From positions 16,803,366-16,867,365 of the forward strand of contig CM037587.1 of the NCBI GenBank assembly GCA_021018995.1: 64,000 bases of DNA, given 5' to 3'. The notes under the pieces are model-generated. The model was not told the DNA's origin and made no database searches. It worked only from the letters and a program-made list of their open reading frames with translations. Below are positions 48,230 through 58,590 of the stretch, one piece after another (the stretch's first letter is position 1; each line of letters begins with the position of its first letter). A program made the position numbers and the translations under genes. Origin of the DNA: Chloranthus sessilifolius. Lineage: Eukaryota > Streptophyta > Magnoliopsida > Chloranthales > Chloranthaceae.

Positions 48230-51200
48230 CTTCCCAAACGTGCACATTAGATGTCCGATTTCGGCTCTAAATTGTTGCATATGTTTATTGTCGAAATCAA
48301 TAGGCCGCTGTTGGGAGAAGTATTCTATATACTTCAAAATGTATACACCGCAATCCCAACCATTTTCTTGGATCGGGAGAACGACACTGTTGAACGCCGA
48401 TACCTTCCACCTTGATCGAAGTCGACTTCAAACCGATAGCGTAAAGAAGGCGCGGAAGGTGATTCAATAGACATTCTTTATGCGCTTCAAACCTTTTTGA
48501 GCACTCTCGGTCTGCTGGATCTATTAACTTAATTTCTCGATCAACTAATGAAATTATAGCCAACGCCTAGTGGCTATGTTTTTGGCTATACATCGGAAGA
48601 TAAATCTACACATAAACGGAACCGAAATTTTAAATAATAAATTTTATTTAAAAGCCGTTAACGTTAAATAAAGCGAAGTTTAGTATTCAAAAACATACCG
48701 TTCCACAGTCGATCGCGTGAATTCAGCGGATATTATTTGTCAATAGTGGTTCCATCGGCTTTGAATTGTTACGAACATTCCATTCGTCACAATAGGCTCA
48801 CGCCACCTATCGAGGTCATTTGGCGCAATTTATACCTTCATTATCGATATATTTTTTAAATTTTTTCTCGTCTGCCATAAACAAAGTCTGAAACAGGATA
48901 ATATAGTAAGTAAATAAATTAGAAGAAGTTAATCAAGAGTAGTGATTGAAAAGACAAATAAAAGAAACAAAAGAGCTTCCAATAAATATTTGAAACCTTA
49001 CCAGGGCAGACACAGAAGCGAACCAGCTTTTTTCGGCATTGGCCGTAAACATTGAATCGTTTATAACTTCAAGGACTCTCGAGTACGCGTCGATGACTTC
49101 ATTGTCGAGCCACGAGCGTCCTTTGAGAACCTTCAAAAGAGCAACTGTGATCTCAACACCCCTGATAGTATTGACGATCACATTGTCTTCGTTCTCCGGC
49201 CGATTCCAAAAACTAAGCATAGACTTTTGCTCCATTGATTTTGCCCCATCCTCCTCCTCCTCTACAACCAATCTTGGTTTGTTTGTTAATGCTTTAGTGG
49301 TCGGAGACTTTCTCTTCTTACGAGCACTCAAGTCATAACCTTCGGCTTCATTTTTTGCAGATGATAGTTTCACTATAATTATTTTTAATGATGCCGGCTG
49401 TGACTCACGAGAAGGCTGCGTAAGAGGAGCACCATCATCACCCACATCAACCAAGAGTTGTTTAGTAGGTTGAGGAGCAGTAGGTTTTGGGGCAGCAGGT
49501 TTAGTGGCAGTAGATTTATGGGTAAGTTGAGGAGCGGCGGGTTTTGGTTCAGTTGATTGTTGTCTAGGTTGAGCAGTGGGTTTTGGGGCACTTGACTGAT
49601 GGCTTGGTTGAGGAGTAGTTGGTTTTGGGGCACTGGACTGATGGCTTTGTTGAGGAGCAGTGGGTTTTGGGGCAGTAGACTGATGACTTTGTTGATGAGT
49701 GGTGGGTTGAGGGACAGTTGATTGAGGGTAAGTGGGTGAAGGAACGAAGGTGTCAAAGAGAACAGAGGTTAAAATATTATCCTGCATAATAAAAAAAAAA
49801 AATACATTACAAAAAATAAAAAATAAAAAAAACCGCATTATCGACCGACGATGTAACTTATCGGACGATAATTTAAATAGTCGATCGATAATGTACATTA
49901 GCGGACGATAATTTAAATTATCGATCGATAAGTTACATTATCTACCGATAATATAAATTATCGGTCGATAATGTAAATTATCGATTGATAATTTAAATTA
50001 GCGACCGATAATGTAACTTATCGGTTGATAATTTAAATTATCGTCCGCTAATGTACATTATCGATCGACTATTTAAATTATCGTCCGATAAGTTACATCG
50101 TCGGACGATAAGTTCCATCGTCGGACGACAAGCTAATTTTGCATTAATTTATAAAGAATTAATTTTGTTCTAAATTTGAAAAGTCTTGGTTTGATACCTT
50201 TCTTAAATGAGAGATGACCGCATCAAGATCCTTCCGTATTGCTTTATTTTCTTCTTGTAAGGCCTTCTTATCTCTCCCTAGTTGTTCAATGGTGAGTGCT
50301 TGCCCTTTGAGCAGCGTAAATGCACGCCGAAATTCTTTTTTCATTTCTTTCACAGCTATGCGGAGTGTCTTGCATTCTTTTCTTAGTTTTGTCACTTCTT
50401 TGGTTAGGTGCGGTTGCCTAACTGGCTGCTCTCTTATTAGCTGGGGCCTAATATCCGGTTTGCCCTTTGGTTGACGTACAACGACCTCAAAATCATCGTT
50501 TTTGTCGCTGTAATCTTCGTCATCCTTATTGTCGTCATCTCGGCTAATCGACTCTTCGGCTCTTTCTTCCGGACGTGTCGCATGACTTGGGATATCATCA
50601 TATTCATCTATATTTTCTTCGGAGTAAGGCTCTTCTCTTTCCTCGGTCTCTTCCTTCTTATTTTCCATTTCTCTTCGAATAAAAAAGTATCGATCCCATT
50701 TATACTGTAATTCGTGCTTCTCAACTTCAAGCTCTAAAATCACTTTAGACTTAAGAAAATTTTCTCTATATAAATTAGGATTACGGCTGAATTTCGGGCC
50801 TTCCCATTTCATTAGCCTTGGAAATGGTTCTTTAAGTCCAATAGGAGCGGTGGCGACAGCAGGAAAGTGCTCAAACGCTCAAATCTGTAAGGCGATAGTG
50901 CATCCGTAGATGTTGTATTGCCCCTTTTCTAACCTTTTCGCCATTTCCCTTCTGCCACTCACTTTTGATACACTATCTAATAAATTATTGTAAACTATCA
51001 GGCCCCACGGTAACTTGTTAAACTCTTCAATGTTATCTACTAATTCTAAGTACCGTGTGTCTACTTCTTGGTATGTGTCCGGAAGTAAAAAAGAATATAC
51101 GAAAAATAATAATGATAGTTTCAAAAAATCATCGTTGGATAAATCAGCACTGTCAATAATTTCTTCAATACGAGATCTTTTCGCCGGCTTCCCCCGAAAG

Positions 51201-51532
51201 AATTTGTATCGAATAGTTGTTTCCTCTTTTACGGCCACCTTCTCTGACTCAGGTTCCGTCAACATGTTGAGGCCTAAAATCAAGGTTATATCGATCTGTT
51301 GCAGGAGTACATTGGTGTTCTTGACCTTGAAAATATTATCTTCAACCCAAAAACTTAAAATAGCGTCAACCAAGTCTCCAACGAATCCTAATTTCTCATT
51401 CATCCTAAATAGATGACCGAATACTGAATCATCTAATATTTTCTTTCTCTCTTCGTTACAGTGCATGTAAAATTTCCTAACATCAACTCCAGAACATTTT
51501 CCGATGGGCTTTAGAGTCATGGTCATTTTCAA
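48230..51532 (-). pseudogene. Ulp1-like cysteine protease gene of the MULE, with DUF1985-like N-terminal part
   Basis: Minus strand. Exon 1 (51532-50198) encodes a DUF1985-like region (SLLFFVYSFLL, VDNIEEFNKLPWGLIVY), one in-frame TGA at about 50879 where Trp is expected before AFEHFPAV, then an acidic segment and a coiled coil. The donor AAG|GTATC at 50198 and the acceptor TGCAG|GATAAT at 49781 bracket an intron filled by a 20-bp array. Exon 2 (49781-49002) is Pro/Thr/Gln-rich with repeats like APKPTAPQQSHQSS and then GRSWLDNEVIDAYSRVLE, the usual start of plant Ulp1 domains. Later exons reach the catalytic part: His at 48570-48572 followed by TAG instead of Trp, then VDREIKLIDP, a frameshift near 48370, and QENGWDCGVYILKYIEYF with Cys at 48350-48352. 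The family removes SUMO-like modifiers; its role in MULEs is not settled. Two stops and one frameshift. Confidence 0.85.
49838..50137. repeat. Tandem array, exact 20-bp period, in an intron of the Ulp1-like gene
   Basis: Fifteen consecutive 20-bp units (300 bp) of the form TTATCGnnCGATAA plus a 6-7 base linker. Linkers largely alternate between TTTAAA and TGTACA/GTTACA, making a 40-bp dimer. Example unit: TTATCGGACGATAATTTAAA. Same architecture as 47744-48016 but with different flanks. Confidence 0.95.
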
Positions 51533-51611
51533 TCACTTAGTAGGAACTGCAATATAAATAAAAAGCAATTAATAAACAAAAGAAGTGATTTTGAAAAAAC
51601 TACTAATCCCC

Positions 51612-51705
51612 TAACTTACCGATAATTTAAGTTATCGATCGATAATTTAAGTTATCGATCGATAACTTAAATTATCGATCGATAACTTAAATTATCGGTA
51701 AGTTA
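51612..51705. repeat. Perfect 94-bp palindrome upstream of the Ulp1-like gene
   Basis: The sequence is its own reverse complement from TAACTTACCGATAA to TTATCGGTAAGTTA. It consists of 20-bp units ATCGATCGATAATTTAAG/CTTAAATTATCGATCGAT that invert about the centre at 51658/51659. An imperfect extension (CTAATCC on each side) follows. It lies about 80 bp 5' of the Ulp1-like start codon. Confidence 0.93.
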
Positions 51706-53174
51706 TCGGATTAGGTGGGAAACATTGGGGATTACTAAATGTGCTGAAATGTAAAAAAAATAAATTACCTGAAAATGTAATGTGACCTTTGTGACCTTTT
51801 ACCGCTAAGTCGCCGCTCTCTTGTTTTTTTCAGAAAAGTTAAACTTAAAAAGTAACAGTAACTAATGATATGTAAAAGTAGCTTTTATACTCTCTTTTAA
51901 AGGGCGGTGGAAATTTTTTTTTTATATTATTTAAAATAGGTTCTTGCTGACGTGGAGCAGGCGGAGGCGGTTAGGCTTGGAGCTGGTCATTAATGCAATG
52001 GTTGAAACTATAGGGCCGTTTCTGCAAATACGTAAATATATAGGGCCGAAAGTGCAAATTTTCCTTTGATAAATTTTATGTTCGAACCCTATTTAAATAA
52101 AGCAGTGTTTAGGGGTCAGGGGTCTTCTTTTTTAGGGTCTCTTCCTTTGGGGAGCCCTTTGATTTTTCTTAGCATTTTTAGTTTCTCTCAGTTTTTTCCT
52201 TTTATTTTTAAGTATTGTTCTTTCCATTTCTTAATTTTTAGGTCTTAGATTAGTTTAATTTCTGTTTTTGAAGAAGGATTGTACCAATTAGATTAAAGTT
52301 TTCGTAGATTTTGTTAGAGCATATTTATGATATTTTAATTGTATTTTTATTTTATTTTTCAATTATGTCATTCATTTCTAGTGTGTGTGGCTAAATCTCT
52401 TTGAGGATGGGGATCTAATGAACCTCATCCGAGGTATTCATTTATAAAATATAGATCGATGGTTAGGATGTATTATGTATTGGATGTTTGAGGTTTTAAT
52501 GTTTAATTGCTCTCACCGAATTAGTAAATTTCTGATTGCCATCTAAGATAGGGATGCTAGTCCCACTCCCTTGACCTTGGATCTGCAATAGGGAATCTAC
52601 TTCGGGTTCTTTGTTGATAATATTTACGGCATTAATTCATCGTCATTAGGTGTTTCTCTTTTACGGTAAATGTTTTGCCCTATTTTACGGTATTAATTTA
52701 TCATTATTAAAAGTCCCTTTTTCGGTGAATGTTTTGCTTCATTTCCTCTTCAACAGTAGGAAGAGCATACTTTAGATCTGATTTTGTGGATTTAATTATT
52801 TATTTTTCGTAAAAATTTGATTAAGTTCAATATTTATGTATTTTGCATCTTGTGATGATATTGTATCTTAATCATTAGATCTGTATCTTGTAAATGATAA
52901 ATCAAAGATGGGAAGAGTTAGTATCCCTATCCTCTCTTTCATTCCTAGTCAATTTAATTTTATTGCTTAGTCCTTATTTCATCCATCACTCTGCCCACAA
53001 GTATTAACTAGTGTAGTATTGCCTTAGATCTGTAATTTTTTCTTGTGATTAATTATTATTTCCTCTTTTAAATTTTATGGCTAATCCTCGTGGGAACGAT
53101 CTCATACTTTGCACCCACTAACCACAATTCGATTCGTGCGCTTGCAAGTTTAAAACAAATTTAAAATCACAACA

Positions 53175-53215
53175 AGTTTTTTTTTTTTTTTATAACTTGG
53201 GTATCCGGGCCCACC
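53175..53215 (-). mobile_element. 3' fragment of a SINE
   Basis: Poly-T followed by ATAACTTGGGTATCCGGGCC. The same sequence with its poly-T/TA tail begins the full SINE at 57213. Only the last ~25 bp plus tail are present, located exactly at the end of LTR 1. Confidence 0.65.
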
Positions 53216-56200
53216 CCCAAGTCTACATTTTGCTAGTCCTTGAGCAAAGAAGAAGATAAACAAAACTGAAAAATAAACTAACAACCTAAGAAAAATAATG
53301 AATGCCACTTTCGTAGGGAGTACGATTATATTTAGCGTATGCAACAAACCTTTAAACCGCTAGGTGATCCCTAGTGAAGGAGTTTTGTCTCTTGAGAGTT
53401 TTCAGTGAAGTTACCCATAAACTTCAACACATTTTTGAAACTATCGATAAAATTGAGTTTTTAAAACATGATTTTTATATATCTAACTTCAAAGCACAAC
53501 ACTATTAATCAATTCAGCATGCGAATTCTCAATTTCTAATATCAATCCCATACCAATCATACTAGTATCTATTCAAATTAGTCTAGTGCTCCAATTTTTA
53601 GATAACTTATTCAATCCTGCTTAAACATAAAGTGCATGTACACCAATGCTAATATCTATCTATCTCGGAACCAGTCCAAATAGTAAATCATTAGATCTCA
53701 TGTCTTGACTCAATCCTCACTTTGAGTATACTCTCGAAATAGGATCACTCCGATGATGGGTTCATTTTTGCTCATATGTGAGAGATCAATACAAAACAGG
53801 CAAAAAGGTCTCACATGATAGAAGAAATGCGACGTAATCAATGACTAAAAGAAAATCTCATAGAAAGATACTTGTATATCTTATGCATGTCATATCAAGC
53901 ACCATAGGTATTGTATATTCACTCTCTACAAGGCAGTTATCAATGCAAGATTGGTTCATGAAGGTCTTATTAAGGTTGTAATGGGGCTCAGGTAAGGGTA
54001 AGAAAGAAAGGGAAGTTGAGATTCAAAATTTCTGAGAAATTGGAAAATGAACTAACTTTTGATTTTTCTATTTCTCTTCTTTTTCTTTCCTAATCTCTCT
54101 CTATTTTTCTCAATATTTTTCTATTTTTCTCAACTATTTTTTTCTTTTCTCTCTCATTTTTCTTCTTTTGAATTTCATTTTCTTGAAGCACCTCATATTT
54201 TCATTCTTTTTCAATTTTTTTTTTTCTTTTTCTTCCTTTTTTTTTTCATATTTCTGCCATACACTCTTAGTAAACACCACTACTTGATATCTCTCCACTT
54301 ACTCTTTTTTCGTTCATTCTCATATCTCTTTCCTAATTTCTCATAAATAAGAAAGGTAAGGCTGAATTTTCATAAATGGTGAAAGAGTAAAGATTAACGT
54401 GATTTATCAAAGAATATATAAAGACAAAATTTTTAATAAGCTCAAAGGGGTACTAGAAGGATAAATTTACATGAGATGGAATATTTGAAATACAAATGAG
54501 TTAAAGATGACCTTCAATCATGTCCTCAAAAGATGGTAACCTTACCTATTTGTCTTGAGCAAACATATGATATGTTCTAGCATAATAATATAAATTTAAT
54601 GTCATGCAAAGTTATAAGTCAAAGAAAAACACATGAGATTGTGCAAAACAATTTGTATTCAAAGAAAACTCCGAGTTTATGTAAGCACTCATCAAAGACC
54701 GGAAATTAACTCTAAAGCTCACCGAGTTTAGTCTCCACTAAGAATCTATGATTCAAAGTTCAAAATAGTTTCTCGATTTCTAGATCTTAAGTATGGTATA
54801 CATGCACAAAGTATTTAAGCATGAATTTAAGAGTCATCCTCAAATTATCACATTAAATTTCATCATCCTAGATACAGGTAATCAAAATATGACATCGATA
54901 TTCTCAAAATTAAATTCACATACATCATCAACTAAAGTTTGAATAATATGTGTGATGGTTCAAATTATTATTATTTTTTTTTATGGTTTTAGGGGAACTA
55001 AAATAATAAAATCACAGAAACTATACCCCCAAACCTGAATTGAACAATGTCCTCATTGTTGATAATAAAAAAAATATTATAGTAAGGTGAGAGAACATAT
55101 CTGGAATAATGATAAAAGCTCATGGTAGCACATAAAAAGGAAAGAGATAGGAAAAATTCTCTCCCAAACCTACATGAAAATATACCAGTATATCCAACCA
55201 TCCTTACCACACACAAAAAAATGTCAACAATAGTGAGGAGATTATTAAAACTAACAAAATGCTATTCGAATAACACTATCAAAACTATAATCACCCATAA
55301 AAACAAGTGTATCTAAGCATTATATATATAAAGAAAATTGCAAAATTAATCTATAAGGTGTAATCACATTCTAAGTTCACCAAAATCTCAAATTTTCATG
55401 AAAAATTTTCTAAGCAGGACTAATAATTTATTTAATAGTCCTTTCATTTCTGTTATCAGAGACTTGGCTACAGCCCCATGCTGTGCCCCAGTGTGACTAC
55501 TATGGTCTCTCTCTAACTAATCTTCCAATCTCTACCCTGTACTTTACATTCCCAAAATTGCACTCCAGATTCAAGCCTATTAATCTTTTTTTGGCATTTT
55601 TTTGATTATTTATGTATTTAATGAATTGGCAACATATTTGAAATTCCTCTTTCTCCCCAAACCGAATTCACACTCATTGAAAAAGGTTATGTCTCCCTTA
55701 TTAGGTGTTGTAAGGGTGTCATTTTCTTTCTCTCTCGTCTCAATTTGATTCTCAATTCCCTCCTCGACATCAGTATCGTTTCATTCAATTTCCTCTTCTC
55801 CTTGCACTACCTCAATGCTCGTTATGCCATTCTCAATCGTAATGACTAATTGGTCCGCCTCATATTTCTGAACAAAATTAGAGGGGTCCTTTTGAAGATG
55901 TTCTTCATTCCGATTGGTATCAACAAGGAACTCTTCTATTTCATCTTCAATTTACAACTGCTTGGCCACCTGACTAACTTGATATTGTAACTTAGAAATT
56001 CTTTTATTTATAGTGTGCACAAAACATTTTAAATATTATAAGGAGTAAGAAGAAATTTGGGTTGGTTCATAGGATTCTGTGTCTTAAAAGTATTGAGTTT
56101 GCTGTGAAAACTCATAAGGAAAGTTGTTGGGGTAGGAACTCTAATCAGAGTGAGGCATCATATCACACATTGGAGTTTGATTAAACTCCCGCATGCCATT

Positions 56201-56304
56201 GGGTTGACTCTGCCACTAACTTTGATAAGAATAAGACATCATATCACATATTGGAGGTTGATTAAACCCTCACATGTCATTGGGTTGACTCTGCCAGTCA
56301 TGGT
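53216..56304 (-). mobile_element. Inverted internal region of a pol-less Athila-like element (left arm)
   Basis: From 54355 to 56304 this is an inverted, diverged copy of the right arm (59540-64000 without the solo LTR). A gag-like stretch lies at about 56250-55680 (minus), with the same acidic sequence as at 59814 onward but more stops. It also has the polypurine-like GGTTTGGGGG near 55033. Toward 53230 there is GCTCAAGGACTAGCAAAATG then ACTTGGGGGTGG, typical of the end of Athila internal regions. No protease, RT or integrase is present. Frames at 54059-54346 and 55122-55316 are low-complexity. Confidence 0.7.
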
Positions 56305-56542
56305 TGATTTTACACTCTAAAACTTACCTTTAGCCATCCGATGAAGGCAATCTGACGGCTACTGTATAGTTTTTATGATTTCAGGTGTTTGTGATCGTTG
56401 GATCTTACAGGAGCATAATTGAGTATAATTAAAGGCTACATGGGAGCATTAAACTATGAAGCCAACGAAAGCACCAAAAATCGTGAAAGAACCGATTGAT
56501 TCAATCAAAGATAAAGAGAACTATAATTGTCACATGTCAAAA

Positions 56543-56725
56543 TCAATCGATTGAGATCCATAATTCAATCAATTAAGTCTTTGACAAATGTTTGCCCCTC
56601 AGGATTTGAATTTAAACTCAATCGATTGAAATATGAAAATCAATCAATTGATTATTGAATTCAAATGAAGCTGCCATTTTTAAAATTTGAATTCAATCGA
56701 TTAAATCTAGTAATTCAATCGATTG
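56543..56725. repeat. Palindrome array in Athila-like LTR 2, core TCAATCGATTGA
   Basis: The same paired array as LTR 1 (43894-44079), partly decayed: TCAATCGATTGA, TCAATCAATTAA, TCAATCGATTGA, TCAATCAATTGA, TCAATCGATTAA, TCAATCGATTGA. Confidence 0.9.
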
Positions 56726-56780
56726 ACTTATATTTGGAAAATTTTATGTCCAAGCCCTATTTAAACAATATTGTGTTTAG

Positions 56781-56996
56781 CAAGGATTACAATTTCAGAA
56801 TACCGATACGTATTGTCCAAGCCCAAAATCGATATGTATCGGTACCGGACGGTACCAGACGATACATTCAATGTATCGTCCGGTAAAATATATGTAAACC
56901 ACCGATATGGTACATTCAATGTACCATATCGGTGAGTGTCGATATCGATAAGTATCGTCCGATACGTATCGGTATCAGACGAAAATTTGATCCATG
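56781..56996. mobile_element. hAT-type MITE with internal palindromes
   Basis: 216 bp, absent from LTR 1. Exact 8-bp duplication GTGTTTAG (56773-56780, 56997-57004). Ends CAAGGATTACAATTTC and, on the minus strand, CATGGATCAAATTTTC, both continuing into ATACCGATACGTAT. The interior has nested hairpins with loop-like TTCA (ATACATTCAATGTAT, GGTACATTCAATGTACC). The 8-bp duplication and CA-GG ends fit hAT. Confidence 0.82.
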
Positions 56997-57212
56997 GTGT
57001 TTAGGGTTCAGTGGTCTCTCCCTTTGGGGAGCCTTTTATTTTTCTTAGCATTTTTAGTTTTTAGTTTTTCCCTTTTCTTTTTCAAGCATTGTTCCTTTAA
57101 TTTTTAGGTTTAGTTTTTATATTAGTTTATTTTTCTACATTCAAGAAAGGATTATACACATTAGATTACAGCTTCGTAGATTTTTGTGGACCATCTATTA
57201 CAGTATTTTAAT

Positions 57213-57406
57213 ATATATATATTTTTGATAACTTGGGTATTCGGGCCTCTTAGAGCACCCGCCTAATCCAAAGGGCACATGCGGACCCCAAATTCAGCAC
57301 ATGATATAAATCCCTAGGGTGGCCTTACGAGGGAGGGGATTCAAACTTAGATCTCCTACTTTTGGAAGTAGATATCTGGCCAGCTCGCCTAACCCCTTGA
57401 GGTTCG
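57213..57406 (-). mobile_element. tRNA-derived SINE
   Basis: Minus strand: the head at 57406 reads CCTCAAGGGGTTAGGCGAGC then TGGCC (A-box-like). AGTTTGAATCCCC (B-box-like) follows about 50 bp later, then a body ending ATACCCAAGTTATCAAAAAT with a TA-rich tail at 57213. Exact 10-bp target duplication GTATTTTAAT (57203-57212, 57407-57416). Absent from LTR 1. Confidence 0.85.
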
Positions 57407-57718
57407 GTATTTTAATGTTGTTCTCTATTTTCATTTTAACCATAATTTTAGTTAAGTTAATCATGCGTAGCTAAATCTTTTTGAGAATGAGGATCTAATG
57501 AACCCCATCTGAGGTATTCATTTATTATAATATAGATCTAAGGTTGAGATATTAGCTTGTCATGGGTGCCTTGTTTTTAATTGCCCTGATGTTATTGTGA
57601 TGTTATAAAATCTGATTGCTATCTACGATGTGAACATTAATCATGCTCCATGATCTTGGATCTGCAATGGTTATTTTACTCTAATCTTCTTTTATACTGC
57701 TCTTGCCCATCCTAGGGT

Positions 57719-58090
57719 AAATTCTGGTTGTCATCTAAGGTATGGATGTTAATCATATATTTATGGGGTGTTAATCACACATCTCCACGACCTCAGATTT
57801 GTAATGTGGAATTTACCCGAGGATCAAATTCTGGTTATCATCTAAGGTATGGGTGTTAATCATACATTCATGAGGTGTTAATCATACATCTCCACGATCT
57901 TAGTTCGGCAATGTGAGTTTACATGAATCTAAGGTATGAATGTTAATCATACATTTGTGGGGTGTTAATCATATATCTCCACGATCTTAGTTCGGCAAGG
58001 TGAGATTTACATGAATCTAAGGTATGTATGTTAATCATATATTCATGAGGTGCTAATCATGCACCCTCATGGTCTCAGATTTATGTATGA
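57719..58090. repeat. Four-copy tandem repeat (~90-106 bp) in LTR 2
   Basis: Units contain ATCTAAGGTATGNATGTTAA, a GTGTTAATCAT segment and CTCCACGATCTTAG; copies start near 57719, 57825, 57922 and 58013. LTR 1 has only one related unit near 52530, so this is an expansion in LTR 2. Confidence 0.8.
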
Positions 58091-58445
58091 TTGGGGTCAC
58101 TATTCATGTGTTTGTAATAATATTATATTTTAATAAATAGATCTGTATTCTGTAAATGATAAACCAACGATGGGAGGATTTGGTATCCTAATCCTCGTCT
58201 TTTGATATCTGTTTAAATTTTATTTTATTGCTTAGTTTTTATTTTATCCATCAAACTCTCAGAATCATAAACTAATTTAAATATTGTGTTAGATCTATGG
58301 TAGTTCTTTTAGTTAATTATTGTTTCCTTTTTAAAATTTTTTGGTCAATCCTCGTGAGAATGATCTCGTACTCTACACCCATTAACTACAATCTGATTCG
58401 TACGCTTGCGAGTTTAAAACACATTTAAAATCACAACAAGTTTTT

Positions 58446-58466
58446 TGCGCCACTGTCGAAGATTGG
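58446..58466 (+). other. Degenerate primer-binding site of the right Athila-like element
   Basis: TGCGCCACTGTCGAAGATTG, a few bases after the LTR 2 end, resembles the TGGCGCC-type site used by Athila/Tat elements, with several mutations. Confidence 0.6.
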
Positions 58467-58539
58467 GTGTAGAAAATTTGGAAACTTTAGGAAATAGGTA
58501 GTTAATTTTAGAAAAAATTTTAGATTTAAATCAGTATTT

Positions 58540-58547
58540 CTACTAGT

Positions 58548-58590
<43 letters not shown>

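Larger units (their letters stand above)
44094..52064 (+). mobile_element. KI-MULE-like Mutator element with transposase and Ulp1-like protease genes
   Basis: 7971 bp. Exact 9-bp target duplication TTTGATAAA at 44085-44093 and 52065-52073. TIRs of about 105 bp (44094-44200 and 51955-52064) share TTTGCACTTTCGGCCCTATA, CAGAAACGGCCCTATAGTTT and CCAGCTCCAAGCCTA. The empty site is confirmed by LTR 2 near 56735-56750. Plus-strand transposase (44735-47308) and minus-strand Ulp1-like gene (48230-51532) are convergent. MULEs carrying Ulp1-like sequences (Kaonashi/KIU class) are known in plants. Both genes here are broken, so the element is not autonomous now. Confidence 0.92.
43655..53174 (+). mobile_element. 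Athila-like LTR 1, interrupted by a MULE
   Basis: The LTR pieces are 43655-44093 and 52065-53174, together about 1.5 kb. They are collinear with LTR 2 at 56305-58438. The start is a hairpin (TGTGAAATAT-G-ATATTTCACA). The end has TCCTCGTGGGAACGATCTC and AAATCACAACA, the typical 3' end of Athila/Tat-group LTRs. The promoter candidate CCTATTTAAATAAAG lies just right of the MULE (about 52087), downstream of the palindrome array. What follows is not a primer site but a SINE fragment and an inverted internal region. Confidence 0.8.
56305..58438 (+). mobile_element. Athila-like LTR 2 (5' LTR of the right element)
   Basis: Collinear with LTR 1. It ends TAAAATCACAACA at 58438 and is followed by a degenerate primer site. 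It is longer than LTR 1 because of a MITE (56781-56996), a SINE (57213-57406) and a four-fold tandem repeat (57719-58090). LTR end signature: GTCAATCCTCGTGAGAATGA and CGCTTGCGAGTTTAAAACAC. Confidence 0.82.

Noticed and set aside
48240..48470. Plus-strand frame over the MULE protease
   Set aside because: It is the reverse strand of the Ulp1 catalytic region; the minus strand carries the WDCGVY motif.
47744..50137. CRISPR-like regular palindromic repeats
   Set aside because: Units are 20 bp with no unique spacers, in plant nuclear DNA inside a MULE; there are no cas genes. They are tandem repeats, not CRISPR.
54059..54346. Phenylalanine-rich membrane-like frame
   Set aside because: It is a translated T-rich low-complexity tract in a non-coding region; the inverted copy on the right does not preserve it.
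58446..58466. tRNA gene signals near LTR ends
   Set aside because: The matches are primer-binding sites of about 13-20 bases, without a full cloverleaf. No tRNA or rRNA gene was found in the window.
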